From the NCBI GenBank assembly GCA_017305665.1, contig JAFKKH010000007.1, positions 124,001 to 188,000 of the forward strand: a DNA stretch of 64,000 nucleotides. Direction: 5' to 3'. The notes under the pieces are model-generated. The model had not been told where the DNA came from. It saw nothing but the letters and a program-made list of their open reading frames with translations, and searched no databases. A program made the translations under genes and the position numbers. Positions 35,246-43,587 of this stretch are shown one piece after another. Position 1 is the first letter of the stretch. Each line of letters opens with the position of its first letter. This stretch comes from Hyphomicrobiales bacterium (GTDB lineage: Bacteria; Pseudomonadota; Alphaproteobacteria; Rhizobiales; Xanthobacteraceae).

Positions 35246-36192
35246 GCCCGCCTCCGTGCGATCGCATCGCTGAGCAGACCCCAGAGGCCGCGCGGCGCCA
35301 GCCGCATCACCAGCACGAGGATGACGCCGTAGACGATCAGGTGAATGCCGGCGAGTCGACCGGCCAGCATGCCGCGAAGAAGTTCAGTGAGCGGCACCAG
35401 CACGACGGTGCCCAGCAAAGGTCCGAATAGCGAACCGAGGCCACCGACAAAGGAAAACACCAGCGCGTCGATCGAAACGGTGACGCCGAGCACGGACTCC
35501 GGATCGATGAACAGCACGTAGTTGGCGTAGATCGGCCCAACCAGCGCGGCAAGTGCGCCGCTGATCGCCGCCGCGATCACCTTGCCCTGCACGACGTCGA
35601 TGCCGAGCGCAGCGGCGGACCGCTCATTTTCCCGGATCGCCAGAAAGACATAGCCGAGCCGCGAGCGATGAATGGCGATGATGACGATTGCAGCCACGGT
35701 GAGAACGGCGAGCGCCGCGTAGCAATAACCGAGCTTGGAGGTGAACTGCAGATTCGCCAGCGAGGGCCGCGCCGGTATAGCCAGGCCATTGGCCGCGCCG
35801 AGCACCGACACGTTGCTGACGATGTGCAGCGCCATCTCGGCGAGCGCAAGCGTTACCAGCGCGAAATAGACGCCGGACAACTTGCGGCGAAACACCGTGT
35901 AGCCCATCAGCGCACCGAGTGCGCCGCCGAGACAGGCCGCAAGCACCAGGCCAATCCAGGGACTGATACCGAGGTTGAGATAGAGCGCCGTGGACAGATA
36001 AGCACCCGCGCCGACAAACAGCGCGTGCCCCAGCGACATCTGGCCGGCCATGCCGCCGAGGATATTCCAGGCGAGCGCCACCGAGCCATAAAGCGCAACC
36101 AGAACGAAGATATGCTGACCGTAGATCGACAGGAACGGCGCCACGGCGGCGAGCACCGCGACGACGAGGCCGAGCGCAAGCATCGGTTTCAT
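35242..36192 (-). CDS. livM: ABC transporter permease, LivM type
   Basis: Inner-membrane permease of 316 residues with nine or so hydrophobic segments. Family motifs are ILGGMAGQMSLGHALFVGAG and SFVGGLGSLFGPLLGTVVL. The ATG at 36192 overlaps the LivH stop (ATGA); the longer open frame to 36603 is a shadow inside the LivH gene. It forms the channel with LivH. Confidence 0.93.
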   Translation of the reverse strand: MKPMLALGLVVAVLAAVAPFLSIYGQHIFVLVALYGSVALAWNILGGMAGQMSLGHALFVGAGAYLSTALYLNLGISPWIGLVLAACLGGALGALMGYTVFRRKLSGVYFALVTLALAEMALHIVSNVSVLGAANGLAIPARPSLANLQFTSKLGYCYAALAVLTVAAIVIIAIHRSRLGYVFLAIRENERSAAALGIDVVQGKVIAAAISGALAALVGPIYANYVLFIDPESVLGVTVSIDALVFSFVGGLGSLFGPLLGTVVLVPLTELLRGMLAGRLAGIHLIVYGVILVLVMRLAPRGLWGLLSDAIARRRA

Positions 36193-37064
36193 AGCCGGCG
36201 CCCTCCCAGCAATCCCTCCGGCCGGAACAGCAGGAACAGGATGAAGATGGCGTAGGTGATGATGAAGTTGATCGAGCCGCCGGTCAGCAGGCCGCCGACC
36301 GCCTCGACGAGGCCGATGATGAACCCGCCAATCAGCGCGCCGACGAAGTTGCCCATGCTGCCGAGCACGACGACGATGAATGCCGTCAGCGTGAAACTCG
36401 AGCCGACCGACGGGCTGACATAGTTGAACGGCGCAATCAGCGGCGCCACCAAACCGAGCGAGCCGATACCGATACAGAACGCAATCAAATACATCCTGTC
36501 GACATTGACGCCGCTCATCAGCGCCGCGTCGCGATCCTGCGCAGCCGCGCGGATCTGACGGCCGAGTTCGGTCGACCGCAGCAGCCAATACAGTCCGAGA
36601 CACACAGCGATCGACGCAGCACTGGCAATCAGTGCCGCGGCCTGAATGAAGACATTGCCGATCCGCACGATCTGCCCCGAAAGCACCGACGGCATGGTGT
36701 GCAGATCCGCAGTGAAGATCGCGAGCATCGCGTTTTGCAGGATCAGCGACAGACCGAGCGTCACCACGATCTGGTTGTGCTCGGGCGCGAGAATGACCGG
36801 CGCGATGAGCAGCCTGTAGGTGAAGGCGGCGGCCAGCGTGACCAGCGGCAGCACAAGAACCAGCGACAGATAGGGATCGAGGTGAAGCCAGGTCGCGCCG
36901 AGATAGGTCAGGTACAACCCGAGCGCGAGGAAATCGCCATGGGCAAAATTCACGATCCGGAGTACGCCGAAAGTCAGCGTCAATCCCACCGCGACGATCG
37001 CGTAGACGGCACCGAGCAGGAGCCCGTCCGCGAGCGCCTGGGGAAGAAGCGGCAGCAAATCCAT
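36189..37064 (-). CDS. livH: ABC transporter permease, LivH type
   Basis: Inner-membrane permease of 291 residues, beginning with a typical LivH first helix (ADGLLLGAVYAIVAVGLTLT). It is the first gene of the minus-strand operon that runs through LivM, LivG, LivF, the binding protein, the NDP-forming synthetase and the thiolase/DUF35 pair. The promoter must lie in the 256-nt gap before the divergent GntR gene, where the probable GntR operator at 37233-37249 is found. Confidence 0.93.
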   Translation of the reverse strand: MDLLPLLPQALADGLLLGAVYAIVAVGLTLTFGVLRIVNFAHGDFLALGLYLTYLGATWLHLDPYLSLVLVLPLVTLAAAFTYRLLIAPVILAPEHNQIVVTLGLSLILQNAMLAIFTADLHTMPSVLSGQIVRIGNVFIQAAALIASAASIAVCLGLYWLLRSTELGRQIRAAAQDRDAALMSGVNVDRMYLIAFCIGIGSLGLVAPLIAPFNYVSPSVGSSFTLTAFIVVVLGSMGNFVGALIGGFIIGLVEAVGGLLTGGSINFIITYAIFILFLLFRPEGLLGGRRL

Positions 37065-37232
37065 CAGGGCGCCGTCCCGCCGAGCCTGTGCTGCAGCCTG
37101 CGTCCGATCACGACGTTTCTCCCTTTCCCGCCCATTCGTTATGGCCGCGCGACACCGAGCTTAAGACGATCGGGTGACGGTTTATCTTGCCATCGCAACA
37201 CACGACCCGGCGCCCAAGCGGGGATCGTTGTG

Positions 37233-37249
37233 CAATGGACAGACCATTG
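37233..37249. promoter_or_regulatory. GntR-type operator, copy 1 (TGGACAGACCA)
   Basis: CAATGGACAGACCATTG has perfect 6-base arms around a 5-base centre and contains TGG-N5-CCA. It lies between the divergent LivH operon (start 37064) and the GntR gene (37321 or 37369). The core TGGWCAGACCAT recurs at 38348-38360, upstream of the CoA-transferase operon. TGGTNNNACCA-like sites are typical of FadR/FCD-type GntR proteins. Confidence 0.72.
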
Positions 37250-37320
37250 ATGCATTTTAGTTCCGGTGCGTCAAGAACCGTTCGGGACCGCTGTGCAATC
37301 CGTTCGTCTTAGTATATTGG

Positions 37321-38220
37321 ATGACTTGGTCCGCCCGTCGGGCGGATTCCAACGAAACGGACAGGATTGTGAGCAGGAAGACGACGACCGTCGCGACGAA
37401 GAGCCGCGCCAGGAAGAGCCCGCGGCGGCAAGTTACGGCCGAGACAGCGGCAAAGGATCGCTCACAGCCGCAGTTTGCGCCGATCCGCACCAAACGTGTC
37501 TTCGAAGAAATCTGCGAACAGGTCCGCCGCGAGATGGCCACAGGATCGTTGCGGCCCGGCGACAAGCTACCGCCCGAGCGCGAACTCGCCACAAAACTCG
37601 GCGTCAGCCGGGCGGCGGTCCGCGAGGCCCTGCGCAGCCTCGAAATCGCTGGTGTTGTCGGCCTGCAGAAGGGTGCGCGCGGCGGCGCTTTCATCCTGAA
37701 GGGCGATCCGGATCTGGTGACGCAATCGATCCGCGACATGTTCCATCTCGGCCGCATTTCACTGGACAACCTGACCGAAGCGCGCACCCTGGTGATGCAG
37801 CTCGCTATTCAGCTTGCCTGCGAACGAATCCGACCGACCACGATCGCAGCGCTTGAGCGGAACGTCGATCGCCTGACTACGCTCCCCACAACGGGCAAGG
37901 CTTCCGAGCGCGTGGCGATGAGCGCGGAATTCTATCGCCTGATATCTCAGGCCACCGACAACACCGTGCTGCAAATGATCATCGAGGCACTGACAGAGAT
38001 CGTCCTGCAGCAGGTCGTGCAGTCGAATATCGAATTCTTCCCGAACCTGATCGTGCATCGCCGCCGGCTGGTCGAGTACATCGCGTCAGGCCGGATTGAA
38101 GACGCCAAGAAGGAAATGACCGATCATCTGCAGCGGCTTCGCCGCCATTTGATGCGCGCCGAGCGCACCGCCACCGAAGGCAAGTCGGCGCGAACGCTGA
38201 CCGAAGAAACCTCACACTAG
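37321..38220 (+). CDS. GntR-family (FadR/FCD type) transcriptional regulator
   Basis: Regulator with an N-terminal winged helix (about 56-125: LPPERELATKLGVSRAAVRE, RSLEIAGVVGLQKGARGGAF) and a C-terminal all-helical FCD ligand domain with the acid/His pattern of metal-binding FCD proteins (for example VHRRRLVEYI). The first 50 residues are basic and probably disordered; GTG 37369 is a likely alternative start (283 residues). It is divergent from the LivH-led operon and 165 nt upstream of the CoA-transferase operon. A matching palindrome lies in front of each, so I infer that it controls both and itself. Confidence 0.9.
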   Translation: MTWSARRADSNETDRIVSRKTTTVATKSRARKSPRRQVTAETAAKDRSQPQFAPIRTKRVFEEICEQVRREMATGSLRPGDKLPPERELATKLGVSRAAVREALRSLEIAGVVGLQKGARGGAFILKGDPDLVTQSIRDMFHLGRISLDNLTEARTLVMQLAIQLACERIRPTTIAALERNVDRLTTLPTTGKASERVAMSAEFYRLISQATDNTVLQMIIEALTEIVLQQVVQSNIEFFPNLIVHRRRLVEYIASGRIEDAKKEMTDHLQRLRRHLMRAERTATEGKSARTLTEETSH

Positions 38221-38347
38221 TCTACGCCCAAGCACCACACGTCGATCGTGTCGCCTACTCCGGCCGCACGAACCAAAAGCCATGCGCGCTCGCGGTGCGT
38301 GCCATGCCGGGGCGGTCGTTTGACATCGGCGCGAAGCTTCTCCTAGT

Positions 38348-38360
38348 ATGGTCTGACCAA
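38348..38360. promoter_or_regulatory. GntR-type operator, copy 2 (TGGTCTGACCA)
   Basis: ATGGTCTGACCAA contains the perfect palindrome TGGT-CTG-ACCA. Read on the minus strand it becomes TTGGTCAGACCAT, matching copy 1 at all but one of the core positions. It lies 26 nt upstream of the ATG of the CoA-transferase-like operon, a position suited to repression. Confidence 0.72.
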
Positions 38361-38385
38361 TGGACCTTATGCAAAGAAAATCAAA

Positions 38386-39180
38386 ATGACCGACACCGAT
38401 TGCTCGATGGCCGAACTCCACGCGGTGCTGTTGGCACGCGACCTGCGCAACGGCGAAAAGGCGATCGTCGGCACCAACAGCGACGTTCAGGTGGCGGCCT
38501 GCAATCTGGCACGCGCCAGCCACGCGCCGACGCTGTGGTGGGTGTCGGGGCCCGGCGGCATGATCAATTGCAACGAGCCGGTGATCCGCTCCACCGCTCG
38601 CACGGAGAACATCGCCTGGAGCGAGGCGATGATGGATCTGCCGCAGATGGTCGATTTCATCGACTGGAAGCTCCACTTCTTCGATTTCGCGATTCTCGGC
38701 GCGATCCAGATCGACCGCTACGGCAACATCAACACCGTCTGCGTTGGCCCGCATGACAAGCCGCGGCTGCGCGGACCCGGGACGGTCGGTATCAGCGCCC
38801 TCACCGCATTGGCACGGCGCTTTTATGTCGTGATGGCGCGGCACGATCGTGGCAGTTTTCCGGAGCGCGTCGACTTCCTCAACGGTCCAGGCTTTCTCGA
38901 TGGCGGCACCTCGCGCACAGACCGCGGTCTGCCCGAGGGTGGACCGAAATTCGTCCTGAGCCCGCTCGGCGTTTTCGATTTCGAGCCAGTCTCCAAGCGA
39001 ATGCGCGTCAAATCGCTGAATCCAGGCGTTGCGCTCGAGCAGGTTCACAAACAGACCGGCTTCGAATTGCTGGTCGAAGAAACGCCGCCAGTCACCGCAA
39101 TGCCAACTGCGGAAGAGCTGAAAACACTACGCGCCAGCGTCGATACGACTGGCGTGCTGCGTGAGCGCCGCCGCGCTTAA
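38386..39180 (+). CDS. Class I CoA-transferase-like beta subunit (IpdB/GctB-like)
   Basis: Beta subunit of a class I CoA-transferase-fold enzyme, 264 residues. Sequence blocks of the family are visible (VAACNLARASHAPTLWWVSG, GAIQIDRYGNINTVCVG, GPGTVGISALTALARRFYVV). The catalytic Glu that CoA-transferases carry in this subunit, usually in an E-[SAN]-G motif, is not there; the region reads WWVSGPGGMINCN. This is what is described for IpdAB, which hydrolyses a ring in sterol breakdown instead of moving CoA. The putative alpha subunit is not the next gene but lies beyond an acyl-CoA dehydrogenase (40366-41232). It is the first gene of the GntR-controlled operon; the ribosome-binding site is weak. 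Confidence 0.85.
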   Translation: MTDTDCSMAELHAVLLARDLRNGEKAIVGTNSDVQVAACNLARASHAPTLWWVSGPGGMINCNEPVIRSTARTENIAWSEAMMDLPQMVDFIDWKLHFFDFAILGAIQIDRYGNINTVCVGPHDKPRLRGPGTVGISALTALARRFYVVMARHDRGSFPERVDFLNGPGFLDGGTSRTDRGLPEGGPKFVLSPLGVFDFEPVSKRMRVKSLNPGVALEQVHKQTGFELLVEETPPVTAMPTAEELKTLRASVDTTGVLRERRRA

Positions 39181-39217
39181 CCGAATTATCAATCACAAAA
39201 GCACAAGGGAAACACCC

Positions 39218-40366
39218 ATGCATCTGACCGAAGAGCAATCCGCCTTTGTCGAAAGCATCCGGCGGATGGTCGAACGCCATATCGCGCCGATTGCAGCCGA
39301 AATCGACGAGACCGACCGCTTCCCCGAAGAACTCGTGCCGATCTTTGGCGACATGGGCCTGCTGCAGCAGTGGGTGCCGGAGGAATACGGCGGGCCGGGC
39401 GGCAACCTCACCATGCTTTGCCTCGCCAAGCACGAGATCGCAAAAGTCTCCATGGCCTGCTCGATCCTCGCTGGCCAGAACTCCATGGGCATGGTGCTGC
39501 CGGTGCTGCACTTCGGCTCTGAAGAGCAGAAGCGCCGCTTCCTGCCGCTGGCCGCGAAAGGCCGGACGCTCACCGCCGTCGCAATGTCCGAACCGCATTG
39601 CGGCTCCGACGTCGCTGCCATGAAAACAAAGGCGGTGCGCGACGGCTCGTCCTACGTCATCAACGGCCAGAAGTGCTTCATCACCTTCGGCAGCGTCGCC
39701 GACTGGATTATGCTGTTCGCACGCACCTCCGAAGGACGCGGCGTTGACGGCATCAGCGCCTTCATGGTGGACACCAAGACGCCAGGTTTCAAGGTTGGAC
39801 GCAATGAGCGCAAGATGGGACTCGGCGGCGTGCCGAACGTGCAGTTGTTCTTCGAGGACATGCGCATTCCCGTCGAAAATCGTCTCGGCGAGGAAGGCCA
39901 GGGCTTCAAGGCCTGCATGCACATCCTCAATCTCAACCGGCCGACGGTGGCCGCCGCGTCGATCGGCCTCGGCCAAGGCGCACTCGATTGCGCGATCAAC
40001 TACGCTAAGGAGCGCAAGGCGTTCGGCAAGGCCATCGCCACCAATCAGGGCCTGCAATGGATGATCGCCGACATGGCGATCCAGCTCGAGGCGGCCCGGG
40101 CGCTGCTGTTCGAATGCACGCGCCAAGTTGATCTCGGTGACTTCAGCCAGCTTTCGATGATGGCCTCGATGGCCAAGTGCTTCGGCAGTGATGCCGCCAT
40201 GAAGGTGACCACGGATGCCGTTCAGATTTTCGGCGGCGTCGGCTACCTGAAGGATTATCCGGTTGAGCGGATGATGCGCGACGCCAAGATCAACCAGATC
40301 TGGGAAGGCACCAACCAGATCCAGCGCATCGTGATCTCGCGCCACTTGCTGGGAAGAGAAGCCTGA
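39218..40366 (+). CDS. Acyl-CoA dehydrogenase
   Basis: FAD-dependent acyl-CoA dehydrogenase of 382 residues. It begins MHLTEEQSAFVESIRRMVER, has VAMSEPHCGSDVAAM in the middle domain and ends with GGVGYLKDYPVERMMRDAKI and IWEGTNQIQR. The catalytic Glu of short/medium-chain enzymes is present (Glu363 in WEGT). ATG 39218 has AAGGGAA upstream; a longer frame to 39161 is rejected. It is inserted between the beta- and alpha-like CoA-transferase genes, with a 1-nt overlap with the latter, so all three are co-expressed. Confidence 0.93.
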   Translation: MHLTEEQSAFVESIRRMVERHIAPIAAEIDETDRFPEELVPIFGDMGLLQQWVPEEYGGPGGNLTMLCLAKHEIAKVSMACSILAGQNSMGMVLPVLHFGSEEQKRRFLPLAAKGRTLTAVAMSEPHCGSDVAAMKTKAVRDGSSYVINGQKCFITFGSVADWIMLFARTSEGRGVDGISAFMVDTKTPGFKVGRNERKMGLGGVPNVQLFFEDMRIPVENRLGEEGQGFKACMHILNLNRPTVAAASIGLGQGALDCAINYAKERKAFGKAIATNQGLQWMIADMAIQLEAARALLFECTRQVDLGDFSQLSMMASMAKCFGSDAAMKVTTDAVQIFGGVGYLKDYPVERMMRDAKINQIWEGTNQIQRIVISRHLLGREA

Positions 40367-41232
40367 TGTCCAAACTCAAGACCCTCTCCGACGCGCTCGA
40401 CGGCATCGAGGACGGCGCGACCGTCGGTCTCGGCGGCTGGATCTTCAACTCGCAGCCGATGGCGCTGGTCCGCGAGTTGATCCGACGGAAGAAGCGCAAT
40501 CTGCGCCTTGTCCCTGCCCCCGGCAGCATCGCGCCCGACATGCTGATCGGCGCCGGCTGCGTCGCCGAGACCGGCTGCGTGTTCATCAGTTTCGAACAGT
40601 TCGGGCTGGCGCCGCATTTCCGCCGCGCCGCCGAGACCGCCAGCATCAAAATTCACGAACTCGACGGTCCGGCGATCGCCGGTGGCCTGCGGGCCGCGGC
40701 CTGCGACCTGCCCTACGGCCTGATTCCGGACATGTGCACGGATCTGCCGCGGGTCAATCCGCAGACCTATCAGCCCGTTCCACGCCAGCCGGGCGAGCGC
40801 GCCATGTTGAAGGTGCCGGCGATTCACCTGGATGTGCTGCTGCTGCACGCGCAACAGGCCGACGAGCTCGGCAACGTGCAGTATTTCGGCCCGGTGTTCT
40901 TCGACGTGCTGATGGCGCAGGCGGCCAAGAAGGTCATCGTTTCGGTCGACCGCATCGTGTCGAACGAAACCATCCGGCGCGACAATCACCTGACCAAACT
41001 ACCGTCGGCTTTTGTCCACGCCGTCGTCGAGGCGCCGTTCGGTGCCCATCCGACGTCGAGCGGTGGCCTGTATGAAGCCGACGACACGCACCTCGCGGCG
41101 TACGTCAAGGCAAGCGGCAGCACCGAGTCCTTCGCAACATACCTCGACACCTATGTCGGCGGAGCGGCTGTGCATGCCGACTATTGCAAACGCATCGGCA
41201 ATCCACGCTTGCCGGAACAGGCAACTCGATGA
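40366..41232 (+). CDS. Class I CoA-transferase-like alpha subunit (IpdA/GctA-like)
   Basis: Alpha subunit of a class I CoA-transferase-fold enzyme, 288 residues. Typical blocks are DGATVGLGGWIFNSQPMALV, GSIAPDMLIGAGCVAE and FEQFGLAPHFRRAAE, followed by the LHAQQADELGNVQYFGP segment. Glu77 in FEQFG is a candidate for the acid that IpdA uses in hydrolysis; this assignment comes from local context only. The ATG overlaps the dehydrogenase stop (TGATG) and its own stop overlaps the CaiB-type gene (ATGA). It should pair with the product of 38386-39180. Confidence 0.87.
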   Translation: MSKLKTLSDALDGIEDGATVGLGGWIFNSQPMALVRELIRRKKRNLRLVPAPGSIAPDMLIGAGCVAETGCVFISFEQFGLAPHFRRAAETASIKIHELDGPAIAGGLRAAACDLPYGLIPDMCTDLPRVNPQTYQPVPRQPGERAMLKVPAIHLDVLLLHAQQADELGNVQYFGPVFFDVLMAQAAKKVIVSVDRIVSNETIRRDNHLTKLPSAFVHAVVEAPFGAHPTSSGGLYEADDTHLAAYVKASGSTESFATYLDTYVGGAAVHADYCKRIGNPRLPEQATR

Positions 41233-42422
41233 TCGCGCAGCCTTCGACCACACCACGTCCGGGTCCGCTACAGGGAATCCGCGTTCTCGATTTCACCGCC
41301 ATGCTGGCGGGCCCGCACTGCGCCCGCCTGATGGCCGACCTCGGTGCCGAGGTCATCAAGATCGAAGGTCTCGAAGGCGATCTGATCCGCTCACGGCCGC
41401 CGCTGCGCAACGGCAGCAGCACCTATTTCGGTGCCCTCAACTGCGGCAAGAGGAGCCTTGCGATCAATCTCAAGACCAAGGCCGCCAAGGACATCATCTA
41501 CGGGCTCGCCAAAGTCTCCGACGTGGTCGTGGAGAACTTCCGGCCCGGCGTGATGGCCCGCCTCGGTTTCGATTACGCAGCGCTCAGCAAGCTCAATCCG
41601 AAGCTGGTCTATTGCTCGATCTCGGGCTATGGCCAACAGGGCTCAGGCGCGCCGCGCGCCGCCTACGCTCCGATCGTCCATGCCGCGAGCGGCTTCGACG
41701 CGGCCAACCTCACCTATCAGGCCGGACAGGATACACCCGCTTCGACGGGCATCTTTACCGCTGACATCCTGTCCGGCGCCTACGCGTTCGGCGCGATCCA
41801 GGCTGCGCTGGTTCATCGCGAGCGCACCGGAGAGGGACAGTCGATCGATGTCTCGCTGATGGACGCGATGCTCAACCTGCTGGTGTTTGAGTGCCAGGAG
41901 GCGCAATTCCCGAGCAAGCGCCCGCGCCCGGTCTACGTACCCATGAAGAGCACTGACGGCCACGTCATCATCGCGCCCATCAGCCAGAAGAATTTCGAGC
42001 AGATGGCGGATGCCATGCAGCAGCCGGAGCTGAAAACCGATGCACGCTTCGCGACCGGTCCGGCACGTGTCGAGCATTGGAACGCGCTGATGGCGGCCAT
42101 GGAGCAATGGACCCAGCGCCACAGTAGCGCCGAAATCGAATCCATTATGGATGCCAACAGCGTGCCTTGCTCGCGCTTTATCACCGTCACCGACGCCATG
42201 AAGGATACCCAACTCGCCGAACGCGGCAGCTTGTCCAAAATCAAGGACGCAGCCGGCGAGTTCATCGTTCCGAACGCGCCGTTCCAGTTCACGATGACGA
42301 CCGCTGCCGGTCCGACCGTCGCAGCCCTCGGCGCCGACAACACAAGCGTATTGTCGGATATATTGGGAATGTCCCAGGTCGAGGTCGATGCGTTACGAGA
42401 TCAGGGTGTTTTGTCGTCCTGA
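41229..42422 (+). CDS. CaiB/BaiF-family (class III) CoA-transferase
   Basis: Class III CoA-transferase of 397 residues. N-terminal blocks GIRVLDFTAMLAGPHCARLM and DLGAEVIKIEGLEGD are typical, and the catalytic Asp is expected in STGIFTADILSGAYAFGAIQ. It moves CoA between acyl-CoA and free acids without ATP. The ATG at 41229 overlaps the previous stop by 4 nt. As the last gene of the GntR-controlled operon it probably activates the pathway substrate or recycles CoA from its product. It is convergent (17 nt) with the nitronate-monooxygenase-like gene. Confidence 0.92.
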   Translation: MIAQPSTTPRPGPLQGIRVLDFTAMLAGPHCARLMADLGAEVIKIEGLEGDLIRSRPPLRNGSSTYFGALNCGKRSLAINLKTKAAKDIIYGLAKVSDVVVENFRPGVMARLGFDYAALSKLNPKLVYCSISGYGQQGSGAPRAAYAPIVHAASGFDAANLTYQAGQDTPASTGIFTADILSGAYAFGAIQAALVHRERTGEGQSIDVSLMDAMLNLLVFECQEAQFPSKRPRPVYVPMKSTDGHVIIAPISQKNFEQMADAMQQPELKTDARFATGPARVEHWNALMAAMEQWTQRHSSAEIESIMDANSVPCSRFITVTDAMKDTQLAERGSLSKIKDAAGEFIVPNAPFQFTMTTAAGPTVAALGADNTSVLSDILGMSQVEVDALRDQGVLSS

Positions 42423-42439
42423 TCGCCTTACCGATCACA

Positions 42440-43555
42440 TCAATTCGCTTGGTCTTTCGCGCCCAGAGTCCTCAGAGTCGCATCGCACTCTGACTTCAAG
42501 GCTTCCATGATGTCCCGGATCGGACGCTCGTCCTTGATGCGGCCAACGATTTGCCCGGACATATAGCCCATGTAGTCCGCCGCATTGGCCAACTCCAGAC
42601 GCTTGAGCGCCGGTGCAACGAGAAGCTTTTGCGCGGCAAGCGGCAGGGGCTGCGGCGCGCCTGGAGCATCCCATGCGTCGGTCCATTTACTCCGCAGGCC
42701 GCGCAACGGCTTTCCCGTATCGTATTTACGCTGAATGGCGTCCTGAGAACGCGCCGCAATGAAGCGCTTCCGCATGTCGGGCGACAGTTCGCTTTCGGTC
42801 GATCCAAGCCAGATGGTTCCGCACCATACGCCTTCGGCGCCAAGCGCCAGAGCCGCCGCGATATGGCGGCCGCTCCCCACACCTCCGGCAGCCAATACCG
42901 GAATCGGCGCGATCGCATCCACCACCTCCGGCCACAGCACCATCGAAGAAATCGTGCCCGTATGACCGCCAGCTTCGCTACCCTGCGCCACAACCAGATC
43001 CACGCCGGCTTGCACGTGCTTGAGCGCGTGTTCGGCGCTTCCCGCCATCGCACCGACCTTGATTCCACGGCTATGAAGCCTGTCCACGACATACGCCGGA
43101 GGCGCCCCCATGGCACTTAGAACGAACTTTGCCTGCGGGTGCCTGACCACGATCTCAAGAACCTCGAGCACACCCTCCTCCGTGTGCCCGTGCCCCGGCG
43201 GCTTCTCACGAAGCATTTCCGCCTCCACTTCGGGCGGAAGCGGCGGAATTCCAGCATTGTCCAGAAGCTTGTCAACAAAATCGATATACTCCTTCGGCAG
43301 CGCCTTGAGGCGTTCCGACATCGGAACCACCGCTCCAACCTTGTTGGCGAAAAGAACATCGATGCAGTACGGCCGACCGCCGGTTCTCTCATCCATGTCG
43401 GTGAGAATTCGCTCGAGTTCATCCGGCTGGTAATAGCTGGCTGCCAATGCTCCCATACCGCCGGCATTGGTGATCTCGATCGCGACTTCGGGCTTGTGGG
43501 TGAAGCCGAAAATCGGAACGTCGATACCGAACATCTCGGTGATGCGATTGCGCAT
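42440..43555 (-). CDS. Nitronate monooxygenase / 2-nitropropane-dioxygenase-like FMN enzyme
   Basis: FMN-dependent TIM-barrel enzyme of 371 residues. It begins MRNRITEMFGIDVPIFGFTH and carries AQGSEAGGHTG and PVLAAGGVGSGRHIAAALAL, the flavin-phosphate-binding parts of the NMO/NPD family. In catabolic clusters such proteins may act as enoyl reductases or flavin oxidases rather than on nitronates, so the reaction is open. ATG 43555 has AGGAAA upstream; the longer frame to 43759 overlaps the crotonase gene and is rejected. It is the last gene of the minus-strand operon led by the binding protein at 45726-46928. Confidence 0.9.
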   Translation of the reverse strand: MRNRITEMFGIDVPIFGFTHKPEVAIEITNAGGMGALAASYYQPDELERILTDMDERTGGRPYCIDVLFANKVGAVVPMSERLKALPKEYIDFVDKLLDNAGIPPLPPEVEAEMLREKPPGHGHTEEGVLEVLEIVVRHPQAKFVLSAMGAPPAYVVDRLHSRGIKVGAMAGSAEHALKHVQAGVDLVVAQGSEAGGHTGTISSMVLWPEVVDAIAPIPVLAAGGVGSGRHIAAALALGAEGVWCGTIWLGSTESELSPDMRKRFIAARSQDAIQRKYDTGKPLRGLRSKWTDAWDAPGAPQPLPLAAQKLLVAPALKRLELANAADYMGYMSGQIVGRIKDERPIRDIMEALKSECDATLRTLGAKDQAN

Positions 43556-43587
43556 GAAATTTCCTGACTGTCGCATGCAAGGGGGAA

